Shown: positions 44,288 through 57,684, numbered from the stretch's first letter. The stretch is DNA of 64,000 bases from Gnetum montanum (GCA_015680685.1 MNCI01004656.1:664328-728327), one strand, 5' to 3'. The notes: generated by a model from the sequence alone, not told the origin. Numbers and translations: made by a program.

Positions 44288-45126
44288 TGATGAGTGATGG
44301 AGAATCCCAATACTCAATCATACAAGTCACAAGTATTTATGTGTGACTAGATCATAATCCATGGATGAATAATGAAAGCATAGTAGTAAGTTGATTATAA
44401 GTTCATAATTGTTATCTTCTCACTTAGAGTTAGAAAAGTGTAAAATGTATGGTTTAACTCTCAGTAAGGTATATGATTAGCCAATGTTATAGGACTCTAA
44501 GCATTTTAATAGTAAACATAGTGAAAATAAGTATGATTCTATTAACTAAGGTTTATAGAAATATAATGCTATTCTAGCCTATTGACAATAAGTATATGGT
44601 CCTAGTTTAAGATACACATCCTGGGCTAATGTAATGGTTACTAGGATTACTAAGTAACTTTACCATTGAGTGAATTAAGTAAAGTCACTGTTGGGTTACC
44701 AAAAAACTACACTTTACACTTGAAACCAATCATACTTATTTCAGCCATATTAATGAGCATTGGAATAGTAAGTGACTTAGAAAATGTAAATGACAAAGTA
44801 AAACTAAATGACATAGAAATGTAAATATATTCTATGTGAAATGTTACAATAATGAAGCACAATCTCAATCTTGATTATCATTCATGAATTGTATCTAGGA
44901 ATAATATACTAGAATAAAGGTGTTATTCAACTATAACACACCACACTATGGGCATTTATAACTAAAACTAAGTTCAAGAAAATAAACTACAAGAATTTTG
45001 CTAATGGTTAAAAAAATGTTATACTTGACATAATGGTGGACTCATATTTATAGGTATGACTATGGTCCACTACACCATATCTAGAACACTATATAGTGAG
45101 CTACAATATTATAGTTCATTACATCA
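44288..45126 (-). repeat. LTR between copies J and K
   Basis: On plus TGATGAGTGATGG...TTCATTACATCA. An inverted TATA-like box lies at about 45045 (CATATTTATAGGT). It borders a primer site on its low-coordinate side, which makes it the 5' LTR of J. It also lies exactly where the 3' LTR of K is expected. Confidence 0.8.
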
Positions 45127-46240
45127 AATATTCTATCAACTTCATAATTGAGCATAGTAGTGAGTGGGAGTAGAACACAAAAGGATTGTAGATATTTGAA
45201 TGTAAAGTTTCTTATCATGGTCATAACAGGGTTTTTGTCTAAAATGTGATTAAAACAACCATCCTACCTATTTGTCCAAATTATAAACAAATTCTATAAC
45301 ATTGTCAATAACATTGCATTATGTTACCCTATCCACCACCATGACATTAGCCATAACCACATGGAAGGACCATCACTTAACAAGAAAAAACTATAAACAT
45401 GCATTATGTTCATGGTATCAGTAATTAACTATGGGCTTGTGAGTCATGGATCTTGGTCATTGATTAGAGGGATGCGTTCAAGCATAGATCATATGTCTTT
45501 TTAACCCCATAACCAATGCTAGTCCTACAAGCACTGCATCTTCAAGCATGGGTCATGTCTTTTTTGTGGTACCTCAAGAAATATTTTTCATATCTTAATT
45601 AATTAATTAATTAATATTATTTATATTTTTACTACAAGACTACCTTTAGGTATGGATGACATGTTTTTTTAGTGTCATAGTAAGGTAACAATTTTTATAG
45701 AAAATATTATTTTCTAAGAAATTAAAACATATGCAATAGTATATACAAATGGAGTAGTGAAATCCTAGAGGAAGTTCAATGAATCAACAAATATCCTTGA
45801 TTTCACATCCTTTTCTAATTCCTATTAGTTCTACCCCCTTTTCACAAGGCGTAATGATCATGGATTAATTTTAGTTTTCTTATGATAGGAACCACATTAC
45901 TACCATGATAAGGACCTCTTATTTATAGAATGAAGGAAAGGGTAACATGATCTCATTGCTATTGCACAATTACTCTTTCAATATTGTGATAAAATATGAC
46001 ATAATCCTAGAAATAAAGTTGGCTCTTACACATAAGAGGCAAATTTATTAATGAAAAATATAAAAATCATTTTCAAATAATAGTAATGACCTAACTGGAA
46101 AAGAAAAGAATACACAAAAATAAGAGAAATAATCACTAAATGGAAAACATATTAACATATGGAAAATGTATTAATCAATGGAAGACATAAAAGAACAATG
46201 TAAAATAAAAAAGTAAAACATTTCCCTTACCAAGTCTTAG
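45127..46240 (-). other. 3' non-coding region of copy K
   Basis: No domain is seen. It includes a short (TTAA/TAAT)n tract at 45596-45618. No convincing polypurine tract could be defined next to 45126. Confidence 0.55.
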
Positions 46241-47500
46241 TTGGAAGGGATATCTCCCCCATGATTAAGATGGAAGATGAAGGTATGAGGTAGAGGTTAC
46301 ATGTAAGTAAGTGGCTATCCATGAGTCCTTAAGTGGTTTGACTTGTTGCATGTTAACCAAAATAAGTCTTTTTGAATAGTCAAGATGGTATATTTGCATG
46401 GTGCAAAATTTAAATATAGAATGTATGATGTAAGATTCTTTCATACTATTTGAAACTTAGTGCATTAAGATGCATAAATGGGATTTCAATAGAGGACCTT
46501 ATTTCTTGGATAAAACTTTACTTTTTAGATCCTAATATCATGACATTGTTTGATATATTCCTTATGGAACCCTACAATTTTCATCTAGCACATTAAGATT
46601 CATGATGTATTCTTTCTTTGTTAGGCTAACATCAAGGTTAAGCTCACAAGTAGTATTTAGTATACATAGTTCCATTTAAATATGTAATTCATGCAAATTA
46701 CCATACACTAATTCATATAAAGAATAGCTTATAGGAGGCTTCCATGTGGAGTGATAGGTCCATAAGGCATAATTAAGTTTCATGATCTAGTCTTTTCTAT
46801 ACCTACTAATTACCTTAATAAGGATTTATTTAATTTTTTGATTGGTTACTTTATCTTGATTGTTGGCTTGGAGATGATAACGTGTAGTTTTTTTGTGTTT
46901 CAATCATAATTGTCTCATCAGTCTCTTAAAGATTGAAACCATAAAATGGATATCATTATCAGAAAAATGTGCTTGTGGAATACCAAGCCTGTTTGCCATC
47001 TATTGTTAAAATAATCTTGTGGTTGTTGTCACAGTGTAGTTAGTTATTATTGCAACTTCTATTCAATATATAATGGTATACTATAATCATGATGGAGGAC
47101 CCTATGTTTCACATATGGAACCCATGAAATTTATTCCCCATAAGTTCAATAACACTAATTTTTGGATCCATTGTTAAGGATCCTTAAGCTTTTTTGTCAT
47201 TCCATCATAATATTGACACCTTTCATAGGAACTAATGAATCAATGGAAATCCTTGAAAATCAATGGTTAAAAATATGCTTCCATAAGTATTTTTAGGAGC
47301 ATTACTTACCTAGTATAGTAGCCTCTATGAGTCTCCACATTATCATCTTGGAAAACTCTTAGTTAATTTTCTTCTATTATGTACGATTGAACCATAGCAT
47401 CTACACAAATTTTATAAATGTTGCCTTTATCTCATGTAGTGTTTGACCTAATCTAGAAATTTTTGTTTCCTACATTTGTCTCATTCAACAGGAACATCTT
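46241..47500 (-). pseudogene. Integrase of copy K
   Basis: On plus 'ggaagggatatctcccccatgattaagatggaag' (46252) is the inverse of the pol end seen in copies A (24140) and B (30060). Upstream on minus, the integrase core is followed with heavy decay: near 46990-46940 the antisense of 'cttgtggaataccaag' matches the block around the second catalytic Asp. No intact motif remains. Confidence 0.55.
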
Positions 47501-49000
47501 GCATGAGACAGTAGGTAATATAATCTACATATCATGAATTAAAAACATCTAATAAAATCACCATGCCTTTTTCAAATAACAATTCATCTAGAAATTGATT
47601 GAAACTTGGTTTCTCATTATCCTTATTGTCCCATTACAACCAAGAAAAATGATCTACTATAGCATTCTCAATTTTCTTTCTATCCATCATTATTATATAA
47701 AATTGCTACAAAATCACCAGCCATCATATGATATGAGGGAAAATCACTAGCTTGTTCATAATGAATCAAATCCAAGTATGATGAGTGTCTACAAAAATTG
47801 GGTATTTAAGCACATAGTGCATGAATTTTTCTAAGGAAAATGCCATGTCCATTGGGATGTAGTTTAGTTATTCACCTATGATACTTCTTCTTGGACAATC
47901 GATGTAGTATAGATGTTTCTAATCATCCAATTAGATGAGCAAGATCTTCAAGATAAAATTATATGAATTATTTCATAATATGAAAAGGTTTGAACCATTT
48001 ATGAGCTTGTAGGATTGGACTTTTTCTACAAGATTTTGTTTTAAAAATTTAAATGTCTAATTATATTCCTAGGTCCATCCAAATGCAACATCCTTTTTCA
48101 TTAATTCCACTAGTACTTTGATAATCTTGGAGACGTTTTTGATGAATGTCATATGATAGCTAGTTTTTCCAAGAAAAGATCTAGCATCCTTTACTATTTA
48201 TGATCTCTATGTGATTTCTTAGATCACTCAAATCCTTTGGAATCCACCTCTATTTCCTATCTTGATTCCAAATTTCTAAGAACATTGTCCTCTTTAATCA
48301 TTAAATGGACTTTTTACTAGTTAAGCTTGAGATTAGTTTCTAAAAAACATTTTAATGCATGCTCAAGATGGTCTAACGAATGCTCAAAATTAGAACCATA
48401 GGTAAAGAAGCTATTCATAAAAACTTCCATACCATTTCCAATCTTATTTTGGAATATATTGAAGACTAACCATTGGAATGTTTCAAGAATATTACATAGG
48501 TCAAAAGGCATTTTCTTGTGAGCAAAAGTCCCCCAAGAACTTGTAAACATGGTTTTGGCCTAGTTTTCTTGGGATATTTAAATTTTAGTATAGCCAATAT
48601 AACCATAGAAAAATCTATAATACTCATGGCCTTCAATGGTATATAACACCTAGTCAACAAATTACAATATAAAATGATCCTTGAAAGTTACCATGTTCAA
48701 TAATAAAAAATTAGTAAAGATCTTCCACTAGTTCTCTTTCTTCAACAAAATGTAATTGGTCTTACCCACTCACTATTTACTATAGGATAGATGAACCCTA
48801 CTTTTACAAGATCTTTAATTTCTTTCTTGATAACCTACTTCAATTTAGGATTCAACCTATGCTATGGTTATCACTTATGCTTGATTGCATATGCATATGC
48901 ATAGATCTATCCCTATTATCTTATCATATGATGGAGAAAATATTGTTGGCTACTTGTTAATGCCATTTAGTAACCTTTCTTACTCTTATTTGATCTTGAT
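47501..49000 (-). pseudogene. Reverse transcriptase and RNase H of copy K
   Basis: The frame 48550-48317 on minus encodes MFTSSWGTFAHKKMPFDLCN, then LETFQWLVFNIFQNKIGNG, MEVFMNSFFTYGSNFEHSLD, parallel to copy A. The YMDD block is FMNSF, so both catalytic Asp residues are lost. RNase H follows at lower coordinates with stops. Confidence 0.82.
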
Positions 49001-49449
49001 GTTCATGATTACTAGTTTACTATTTTTTTTGAAACACATATTTAAGAGGTTCATGTAACATTTTAAGTTCAATGTGCTTTGGTTCTATTGTTTCTAGAAT
49101 TTTCAACTTTTCTTAGTCTCATACTTCTTATTTTCTATTCTCTCCATGGAAAATTATGATTTAAGTTTTTTCATCTCTCCATTTTGTCCATTTATGCACT
49201 CATGAGAGCTTCTTTTGATTCCATGCATATTTTGAACTTAAAGATTTCATTTGTTGTCAATCATTGGGTTCCTTCTTACTTAGTGATTGTTGCACATAAA
49301 CACCATTGCAAGTACATTTATTCTTCATATGATCTACATGCTATGATGACTTTGTATCTAATTACTTAGATTTGCTCCATGTAGTTGCACTTTGTGTTAT
49401 TGAACATGATGCATGAAATTTGCTTCTTTTGTATGATCTTATGCTTATT

Positions 49450-49830
49450 TTCCTTGGACATATCCAAAGACATATCTTGAGTTCCTAGCTTAGCATTGAT
49501 TGTACTCAACTAAGCTCTTCTCATAATGATTTAAAATTCCCTCCTACATTTATCAACATGGCTTATAAGGATGTAAGCATGATATGACCATCCACTAATG
49601 GTGATCACTATGTCTTTCACCAATTCCAAAGGAATAATAATAGAATTATCTACAACCTCTAACATGATATTGTTCTTTTTCAATAGGAGTAGGTTCCAAG
49701 AATTATATATCTCTTGTGAAATTAAGTTGACTTCAAGAACTAAGTCCAATAGAGATTTGCATGGAACATTTCCTACAATTTACAAATAGATAAGAGAACT
49801 TCCTAAATTAGTTCTCTTACTAGGATTATT
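49450..49830 (-). pseudogene. Aspartic protease of copy K
   Basis: The frame 49749-49531 on minus reads LVLEVNLISQEIYNSWNLLL, then NSIIIPLELVKDIVITISGW and SYHAYILISHVDKCRREF. The catalytic block is altered (LVLEVNLIS for DLGASVNLIS). Confidence 0.8.
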
Positions 49831-49949
49831 AGCCACCTTAATGGAGTCTATAATGACATGGACTAACATGATAGTTTGTACAATAATGCTTTGATTTAAA
49901 GGTAGCTCTTGAATGATTTGGAATTGAGTTGGTATGGGGTCCATAGCCA

Positions 49950-52200
49950 TAGATGCTTGTTTGGGTTTAGGTGGATTGGCAAATCTAAAGAAAGGGAGCT
50001 TTCAAGACTTGTATTTAGAATTTCTTGAAAATTCATCCACTTACAAATTTACAACTTCAATAGTATTTCTTTGTTATATTTAATGTGAAATATCACCTTG
50101 CATAGGTAGAGCATTTGACAAAGAATTAGGAGCATGTGGTTGGATGTGTTAGTGAGGATAAGGAACATATGATGGAGATTCATTATATAGAGTGATAAGT
50201 TTGTGAAACTTAAGAGAATCATAATTATGAGTCAAGGAATGAACAATAGAGCTACTAGAAGATACAAGCCATTGGACATAATATTTAGTTGGATTTGGTT
50301 ACTTATAAAGATACTGCTACCTATGTGGTGGCATCCCTCATGAGTATGAATATTGTCATAACTATTAATATTGCTCTTGATGTTGTAGTGGAGCACCACT
50401 AGGATAATATTATTTTTGATAATAGTGCCATTAATATTTATCTTATGGATAAGAAAACCTCTTGGGCTATTTCCTTTTTACAAATTTTAGATTTGAGGCA
50501 AAGACCCTAGACTCTTAAAGATATGATAGAACTAGGCAATGCCCTTTTGGATATTCATGCTCACATATGTTACAACCTTCATCATCTTAACATAATTATG
50601 TTTCTTTCCCTTTTTCTGGTAGTAGTCCCTTCTCATTCCTTTCTTCTTTCTTTTGTCTTTATCTTTAGCTCTACCTTGCTTTACTTTCTTCTCCATAATT
50701 TTAAGCACTGATTAAAATTTTTCATTAATGAAGTTTCACATATTATCAACCTTAGCTAAAGTTTCAATACTAGATTTTTAAATTGATAAGGTTTTTCATT
50801 GGAATATCTCTTCTAATGATGCTTCTTCCTTTGGTTCATAGAGATGGACCTTATTTTTCTAGAAAGATGGATCTGTTTTGTACTCTATACATTTCTACTT
50901 CTTAAGGTCATCTTTCTCTTTTGTCACTTCATCAATGAACCTATAAATGTGATAAATTCAAATTTATGAAAGTATTCCTTAGGTATAGACTTCAAAAATT
51001 TCTTTGATTTTATTCTAAAGTCCATCTATGATGTACCTCTTTTTTTTAGAGAAATCATGGCTTGGATATCTATGTAGTAGAGAATAGTATCTATCTATGG
51101 CTACATCAAGGGATTCATGATTACCATATCTTCACCCTTGAATCTACTTCCTTAAGTTGTACATCCTAGAGTACATTTGATACTTATCATTAAATAGCTA
51201 TAGCATCTTACTTAATAGATTTCAACTCTAAGAATTGGTACAAATTTTTAGCTTTCTTGAAAGTGTCCTTGGAAATAAGTTGAGCTTTCATCATTCATTT
51301 TCAATTTTTTTCAAGGCACTAGAATCAGGGAAGACTTAAAAGTGATGCTACAAATTAGCATTATATCCTCTTTCAAAATTAAGAATTTTATCATATTTAG
51401 CCATCTGATGTAATTGTTTATTTGTTGCTTAGTTGGAATGTACAAATCCTTCTTAATATTGATCATACTTCATATAGCAAGTATGGAATGTGCTCTATTT
51501 ATGTATCTTATCCATCATCTCTTCCTCCTTTACTATGATGATTTTCTTGATTATGTTCGTCATATCATCTACTATTTGTTCCTTCTTCTTACTCACCTCT
51601 CATCCTTGTTAGATCTCAATAATGAGTATGATGGAGAATTACAAGAGCCACATTAACTTAATCTCCTTCTATTACCCCATTGGTTATCTCCTTGTGTTGG
51701 ATCTTGATCTCTTCTTCCCTTGGTTACTTTCCAAGGATGCACATAGTCACATATTTATCCCATCATCTACATTCAATGGGATAGGAATTTGATAATTAAA
51801 TCTACTTAATTGATAATTTTTGTTCTTCTTTTTAGACCATAATGTTAATGAAATCGTAGTCTCATTTTTCTTTACTACTTCATGGTATGCTTTTATAAAA
51901 CAATCTTTTCTATGTTGGACTTTAGTAGGATGGTAGGCCTTAGATGTTTCATCTATCACCTTGTAGTTCGTGCAACAACTTCTACTCCAATCATTATCAA
52001 TGCTACCATGACCATTGATGGAATAGAATGATTAGGTGGTAATACTATATTGCTTTGTAGATTCCTTCATGGCGTTTGGTCATCCTAGTAAACTAGAAAT
52101 ATGAAGTCTAGATAATAAGGCTTTGGATGTTTGTGGACAATTTTGACTTATTTGGGCATGTTGTCCTTGATTCTTATTATTCTATCATGTTTCATATTAG
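49950..52200 (-). pseudogene. Gag and linker of copy K
   Basis: Near 50575-50520 on minus the knuckle is GCNICEHEYPKGHCLVLSYL, better preserved than in A and B. Upstream on minus, the capsid region (51330-50950) follows the order of copy B. The open frame 51959-51747 is part of the N-terminal third. Stops are frequent. Confidence 0.72.
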
Positions 52201-52376
52201 AACCATCAGTAGGTGGGGAAACTACCCTTCAAGAAGAAAATATCTTTGAATTACCTTATGTGTTAGATAAAATAATATTATATTTTCAATTGATAAATCA
52301 TTTAAGTTTTTAACATTCATTGTAAATAATTATAACTACTTAGATTACTATCATTAGTCCTTAGTAATGTAGCCAA

Positions 52377-53222
52377 TGATGAGCAACAAGCATTCCTAAC
52401 AGACAACCATACAAATTGTATGCATATCCAAGTGACTTGATTGTAATCTATGGATTGGACAAGTATGACATCTAGAGAGCTAAGCATTCCATCATGGGAT
52501 GTTATCTTTCCAATTACATTTATGTAACCCTAGTGCATATAGTTAAGTGTAATTAAGGCATATGATCTTGATGTTATATGGATCATGATAAGATATTTTT
52601 TAAATATGAACATTTAAATTAATTTATTCTAAGTATAAAAAATGAAGTTTAATCTACTCTAGCATATGTGTTAAATATCTATTCCCAACTTTCTATACAC
52701 ATCTTGAACTTACATTAACACTAATGGGCATACCAAGTGGCACACTGCTAAGATTACCAAATGTTAATGTATTTATGCTAGAAGTTGATGGTACTGATTT
52801 TTTGTATCAAATATGTGATGAAACATAAATCATTAACGAAATGTGTAGTAAAGTAAACATAAAGCTAAGTTGCATTAAAATAAATTGCATTAAGTGTAAA
52901 TTCTATCTTATCTCAAAGTACTACAATGAAATGGAATAATCTCCATCTTTATTGCTAGTCATGTGATGTGTTCATCTACATAGCATTCAAATAAAAACTT
53001 TATTTAATTATTTTACATCATGTTGTGGGCACTCACTAATAATTCTAACTTTGATAGCTACAAACTACAAGATTTTGAATAATCTATTGATCCAAAAGGT
53101 ATCATAAATCTAGTTAGTACATGCATTTATATAGGAATTTATTGCAATTATGTCAACATTGATGTATCAATGCAATAGCTCCTATTTTAACATTAATAGC
53201 TATGTCAATGCTACTACATCGA
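52377..53222 (-). repeat. 5' LTR of copy K
   Basis: On plus it begins TGATGAGCAACAAG, directly after an inverted, decayed primer site (TAATGTAGCCAA), and ends near CTACTACATCGA. An inverted TATA-like box (CATTTATATAGG) lies at about 53124. The boundary at 53222 is set by comparison with 45126. Confidence 0.75.
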
Positions 53223-53540
53223 CATGATTGGTCAAAAACTATATGCCCAAGTCTTCTCTATCTTAGATTCATGATGAAGTTCTCTTTTCAAGCTTAAAGG
53301 ACTTCACATTTATTAGCCTCTATAACATCATCTAGTAGGTATGGTCTCCCACTTCCATCATTATATCTTATGTATATGATGGATTTTCCCACAAAAATTT
53401 AACATTTCTTGTTTCCAAATAATACAAAAAAAATGAAAATCATTAAAATCAATCATAGATGATAATATTTTTGTGCGCATAGTGACATGATATACCTTGG
53501 GAATTATTGTATCCACTTTTTTTATTTCACAATTATCACA
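53223..53540. other. Flank of copy K with no recognised feature
   Basis: AT-rich; no domain or repeat partner seen. Confidence 0.5.
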
Positions 53541-54035
53541 TCCTACCTTACCTCCTTCCCTGCCTCACATGCCACCTCCATGTTCTTGCCTTTTCCTACT
53601 CCCAAAACCTCATGCAACAAAATAATTGACATTCTTCAATGAAAATGCTTACCTCCAAACCAACATCATCTTTCACATGATGGCATTTTGTCTTGCCTTT
53701 GGCTACCATGGATATTCCTTATAGATCCTAATCCATCCTCCCATACTATAAATCTTCCAAATTTTTTATGTCAACGCAAGCTACCTCCTATTATCCTACC
53801 TTGTCTTCTTTCCTTCCTTACATACCACATCCATGTAATTTCCCCTTCCTACCCCCAAAATCTCACATGATAGAAAAATTTGCATTTTTTTGATGAAAAT
53901 GCTCATTTCCAAACCAACATCATCCTCTCTAAAGGACATTGTAGCTTGCCTTTTGCTACTATGGCCAGCCCTCACAAATCCCAACCTACCCTTTCACATT
54001 GCAAATTTTCCAAGTCTAGCACATACCTTTGGCCT
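53541..54035. repeat. Two-unit direct tandem repeat, period 253
   Basis: The units begin TCCTACCTTACCTCCTTCCC (53541) and TCCTACCTTGTCTTCTTTCC (53794). Both continue through 'atgaaaatgct.a..tccaaaccaacatcatc' and a tract ending '...cattgcaaattttccaa/tactataaatcttccaa'. They are diverged but aligned over about 230 bp. Open frames inside are not conserved between the units. Confidence 0.8.
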
Positions 54036-54575
54036 CATACATTGTTTAAACCCTCTCATGAATTTTCACCTTTTTTCGACTAGCTTGCATGAGATGTCAA
54101 CACTATTGTTTCCCTTGCCAATGCTGTTGATGTTGTGTGTCATAGCCCATGTAGCCATTGTTGATGCCATACATAGAACCTTTATTTAACACTAAAGATG
54201 CACATTTTCTCTACTTCAAATAGAAAAAAAAGAAAAAAAAACCAAAAGTAGTAAAAATGAAAACTACAAAACCACTCACCACAGTGATGATAGGGCATGA
54301 GCAGATTTCTCTTATTCTCTAATTCTTATCCATGTATTCCATAATAGGATCCACTTGTATTCTTGTCCCATGCCTTACTCCTCATTATCTCAACATGTGG
54401 TGCCATCTCCAAGCACAAGACAAGCCAACACAAAATTATGATAAGAAAAATGACAAAATGACATCACTCATTTCTCTCACTTTTCTTTTTATCATGCTTT
54501 CACTTTTTATTGAGTTGATGTGATTCTATGTTTCTCCAACTCACATAAACATGGAATTAGGTTTTCCCAAGGGGT
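54036..54575. other. Non-coding stretch, no recognised feature
   Basis: It includes an A-rich tract at 54222-54246. No domain was recognised. Confidence 0.5.
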
Positions 54576-54576
54576 G

Positions 54577-55740
54577 TTGATGTGGAATCTACATTATTGT
54601 ATTAACTTTATATGTGACCTCCTAGCTTTAATGCTTGAAATGCCTCACTAATATCCCAAGATATCTTCAAACTCATCCAAATTGACATAAAATTTTCTAA
54701 ACCTTATTAGCTTAGGTTTGGAGGTAATCTTGAAGGTTATAGCTGAAAAATTTTCAAAATATAGTAGGTGACATTAAGGTCAGTGTTATTGTCATCCTAC
54801 CTATATTAGCATTATGCTAAGTCACCAAGTTTAACAATCAACAACATTCCCCAAGTCCACAAGCTTGTCAACATTCCCACAACATAATTCTACATAAGTT
54901 TAGATATTAGGAAGAATATTAAAAGCTTGGACTTTTCATTTAGACAATACTACAAAATTATTTTAACTCCATGATCACATGAACATTGACACTAGCATTT
55001 GTGTCATCATCAACTCCTATGTAACCTACATTGCCTAGTTCTTAAAGCCATAGTTTCCATAATTGAACTTTAGGTTAACTCTACTTAGCTTCAAAGTCAA
55101 ATTTGGAAACCCTAAGCCTATAAATATGGAATTAGAACCCAAATTGGAGGACCCAATTTCATGAGATCGAGAGTAGTATTTTGGATTTTAAGAGACTAAG
55201 GGCATGAGCATTTGCCTTCCTAGCATCTCCCACATGCACTACAACCATCACAACTCTACTCAATATTCTGTGAGCTCAATACAATGTCAACATCAGTTTG
55301 ATAATTTTTTCGTCACTATACCAAAGTTAGAAATATTCAACATAAGCAGCATTGTTCCAGATTTAGAATTTTTTTAGCTCCAACATCACTTGTAGGACAC
55401 TTAGTTGAAACAACTCCATTTTGGCTTCAATTTGATTTTAGACTATGCTTGAAGCTTTCCTATTCACATATTCATCATCTAAATGTTTGATTCCACTAAT
55501 AAAACCTCCATTTTTCTTATAAATTATGCTTTTATTATCAATGTTATCTTCCTTATATTTATCATCAATGCTTGTAGCTTTAGCCCTTCATAGGAGGAAA
55601 ACACTTTCTATTCATCTAATCAAGCATTTTATTATTCAGGAAGAAAAGGAATTTCTCCATTTTTATCATTTTAGTGATTTTTTATTAACTCTTCCATACT
55701 TAGATTTTATTGCACAAGGCTAGATAATCCATTTCCATAC
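54577..55740 (+). mobile_element. Probable solo LTR of another family
   Basis: It starts TGTTGATGTGGAATC. A TATA box CCTATAAATATGG at 55118-55130 is followed by a transcript-leader-like stretch ('gaggacccaatttcatgagatcgagag'). The 3' end is not defined and no duplication was found, so this is tentative. Confidence 0.4.
55118..55130 (+). promoter_or_regulatory. TATA box of the probable solo LTR
   Basis: CCTATAAATATGG in an LTR-like context. Confidence 0.45.
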
Positions 55741-55799
55741 TTAGTTTTTATTTTCATCGACTAGGCTAATTGAGTTTATTACTTAGACTCATCATTTTT

Positions 55800-57084
55800 A
55801 CTACCATTTTTAGTTCATTGGTGGTAGGCTAAGTTTACATTTGATTAGAAATTTGTATCTCATCATGCCATAATCATTGACTTATTGAAGATTATATCGA
55901 ATCAAATATCATTTTTTTGCTACAAGTTAGATATTTTATCCTTAATTCATGAAGGTGTTTCTTTGAGGTTAGGAAAGAATAATTTTGTACGAATAAGGAT
56001 TATAATTATTTTGCCATTAGGACAACTTTATTTTACTATAGCCCTTAACTATACAAGCTTTATCATCTCCAAGAAAAATAGGAGTAAACATAGCTTCATG
56101 ATAATTAGAAAACCATCCTTTTGTATGTGTAAAATTATATGAAGCACCTGAATTGATATACTAGTCATTACAATTAGAGCTACCTCCACTTGTAACTACA
56201 TACAAGTATAGAAATTCTTCATCAACATGTTTCTTGGAAGAACTAGATCTAACATCTTTCTCCCTTTTCTTTAGAAATTAAAAATCCTTCTTCAAGTGGC
56301 TATGCTTCTCATCATTCTAACACTTTGGTGTTCTCTTGGGAGGATCATTTGCAACTTTCCTTAATTTAGAATAATTCTTCTTACTAGAGGGTCTATGTAA
56401 TTACTATTTTCTTAGTGCTTTAGTTACCAATGCTTCAGTAGATGTAGGCTTAGAATAGTTTCTTTGAATTTCTTCTATTATTAACCATTCTACAACTTCA
56501 TCAAATTTTAAAGAGGCACTAGTACCAGTAATATTTTGAACAGTTTTATCCCATGAATCAAGAAGAAATTGTGTGAAGGCAATACATTAATTTGTTTCTT
56601 GTATCTATCTTACTACTAATTGATTATAATGGTCTTACAGTGGTATTAGATGCAATGGTGGTATTTTCAAGCATCATTAATAATAATAATTACCTTTTAA
56701 GTACAATTTATTTGAATAAGAACTAGATTGATATATCTTACTCATACCATTCAATAATTCCTTTGCAATCTTTTCATCTTATAAATTTATAAGTAGAAGG
56801 TTAGAAATAGCTTTACGAATTATTTTCAAAGTTAGATAATCTAATTGATTCTAGTCTTTAGCTTTCATGTCTTCTAGTTTAATTCCAGTGATCCATACAT
56901 ATTGTTTCTTTTCAACTAGCAAACCTTCCATTTTGAGCTTCCAAAGAGTATAGTTGTTGCTATTAAACTTTTCTAGTTCTTTAACATACTTGGCACCACT
57001 CTTCATCTTGAAATACTTCTACTTAAAAAATTACAAGCCTTGAAATAAACTCAACTAGAAAAACCCAAGCTTTAATACCATATG
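55800..57084 (-). mobile_element. Ty1/copia remnant L (gag, knuckle, protease)
   Basis: On minus the order is a primer site ATGGTATTAAAGCTTGGG (57080-57062, usually TGGTATCAGAGC, initiator tRNA-Met), gag, zinc knuckle, protease and a worn GAG-pre-integrase tract, ending near 55800. RT and integrase core are absent. It is typical of plant copia elements. Confidence 0.8.
56140..57045 (-). pseudogene. Copia gag and protease of remnant L
   Basis: From a minus-strand ATG near 57006, MKSGAKYVKELEKFNSNNYT, LWKLKMEGLLVEKKQYVWIT matches copia gag (usually KFNGxNYxxWKxKMxxLL). A knuckle remnant with KC...HLKKDF lies near 56330-56285. The protease near 56160-56080 reads YINSGASYNFTHTKGWFSNY, the DSGAS catalytic block with Asp changed to Asn. 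Stops and frameshifts occur between the blocks. Confidence 0.8.
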
Positions 57085-57322
57085 TTAATTTTTATTACAT
57101 CATTAAAGTAAGAAAAATGTAAAAACAAAAACAAAAAACAAATTGCAATAGTTGAAATTAGCAAAAAATTTAAAAAATATATCTTCAAGGGAAACCACAT
57201 AATTATCTTTAAAAATTCTAGTAATTGCTTCAACTCTTAGCATCCAAGTCTTCTTATTTCATGACTTACAACTAGCTTGAATCAAACTTACATAAGAGGA
57301 AGAGATTATAACTTGAATTTTC

Positions 57323-57670
57323 TGTTAGCAGATCTGACAGCAAAATATGAAACGAGATGAAAATAAAGAGCAATTGAACGACAAGTAATTGCAGACAAAT
57401 CTTATTATCAACAACGGAAAGAACAAGCATCTCTCTTCATCACACGGAGAGAACAAGAATAACCCTCTCTCTCATGCAATGTGGAAATAACCGGGTTCTC
57501 TCTTCATCACATGGAGAGAACAAGAAGAAACCTCTCTCTCATGCAATGTGAGAATTCTCCCACTCTTGTCTTTCTCATGCTCATAATAAGATTATTTTCT
57601 GCAATAATCTTTGGTTCAATTGCTCTTTATTTTCATCTCATTTCATATTTCGCTGCCAGATCTACTAACA
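57323..57670 (+). repeat. 348-bp copia LTR with 57-bp inverted ends
   Basis: It starts TGTTAGCAGATCTG and ends CAGATCTACTAACA. The first 57 bases are the inverse of the last 57 with four mismatches, all transitions. The middle holds two direct repeats with a period of 67 bp (CTCTCTTCATCAC at 57431 and 57498). A copia primer site and gag follow on plus, so it is read as an LTR and not a MITE. Confidence 0.85.
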
Positions 57671-57671
57671 G

Positions 57672-57684
57672 TGGTATCGGAGCT
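57672..57684 (+). other. Copia primer-binding site (initiator tRNA-Met)
   Basis: TGGTATCGGAGCT, one base after the LTR; the usual plant copia site is TGGTATCAGAGCT. Confidence 0.85.

Larger units (their letters stand above)
45127..53222 (-). mobile_element. Copy K: Athila-like element with complete domain order
   Basis: On minus: 5' LTR (53222-52377), primer site, gag (about 52190-50450), linker, protease (49830-49450), RT (49000-48050), RNase H (48050-47500), integrase (47450-46270), 3' non-coding (46240-45127). Its 3' LTR may be the one at 44288-45126, shared with copy J. All genes contain stops. Confidence 0.8.
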
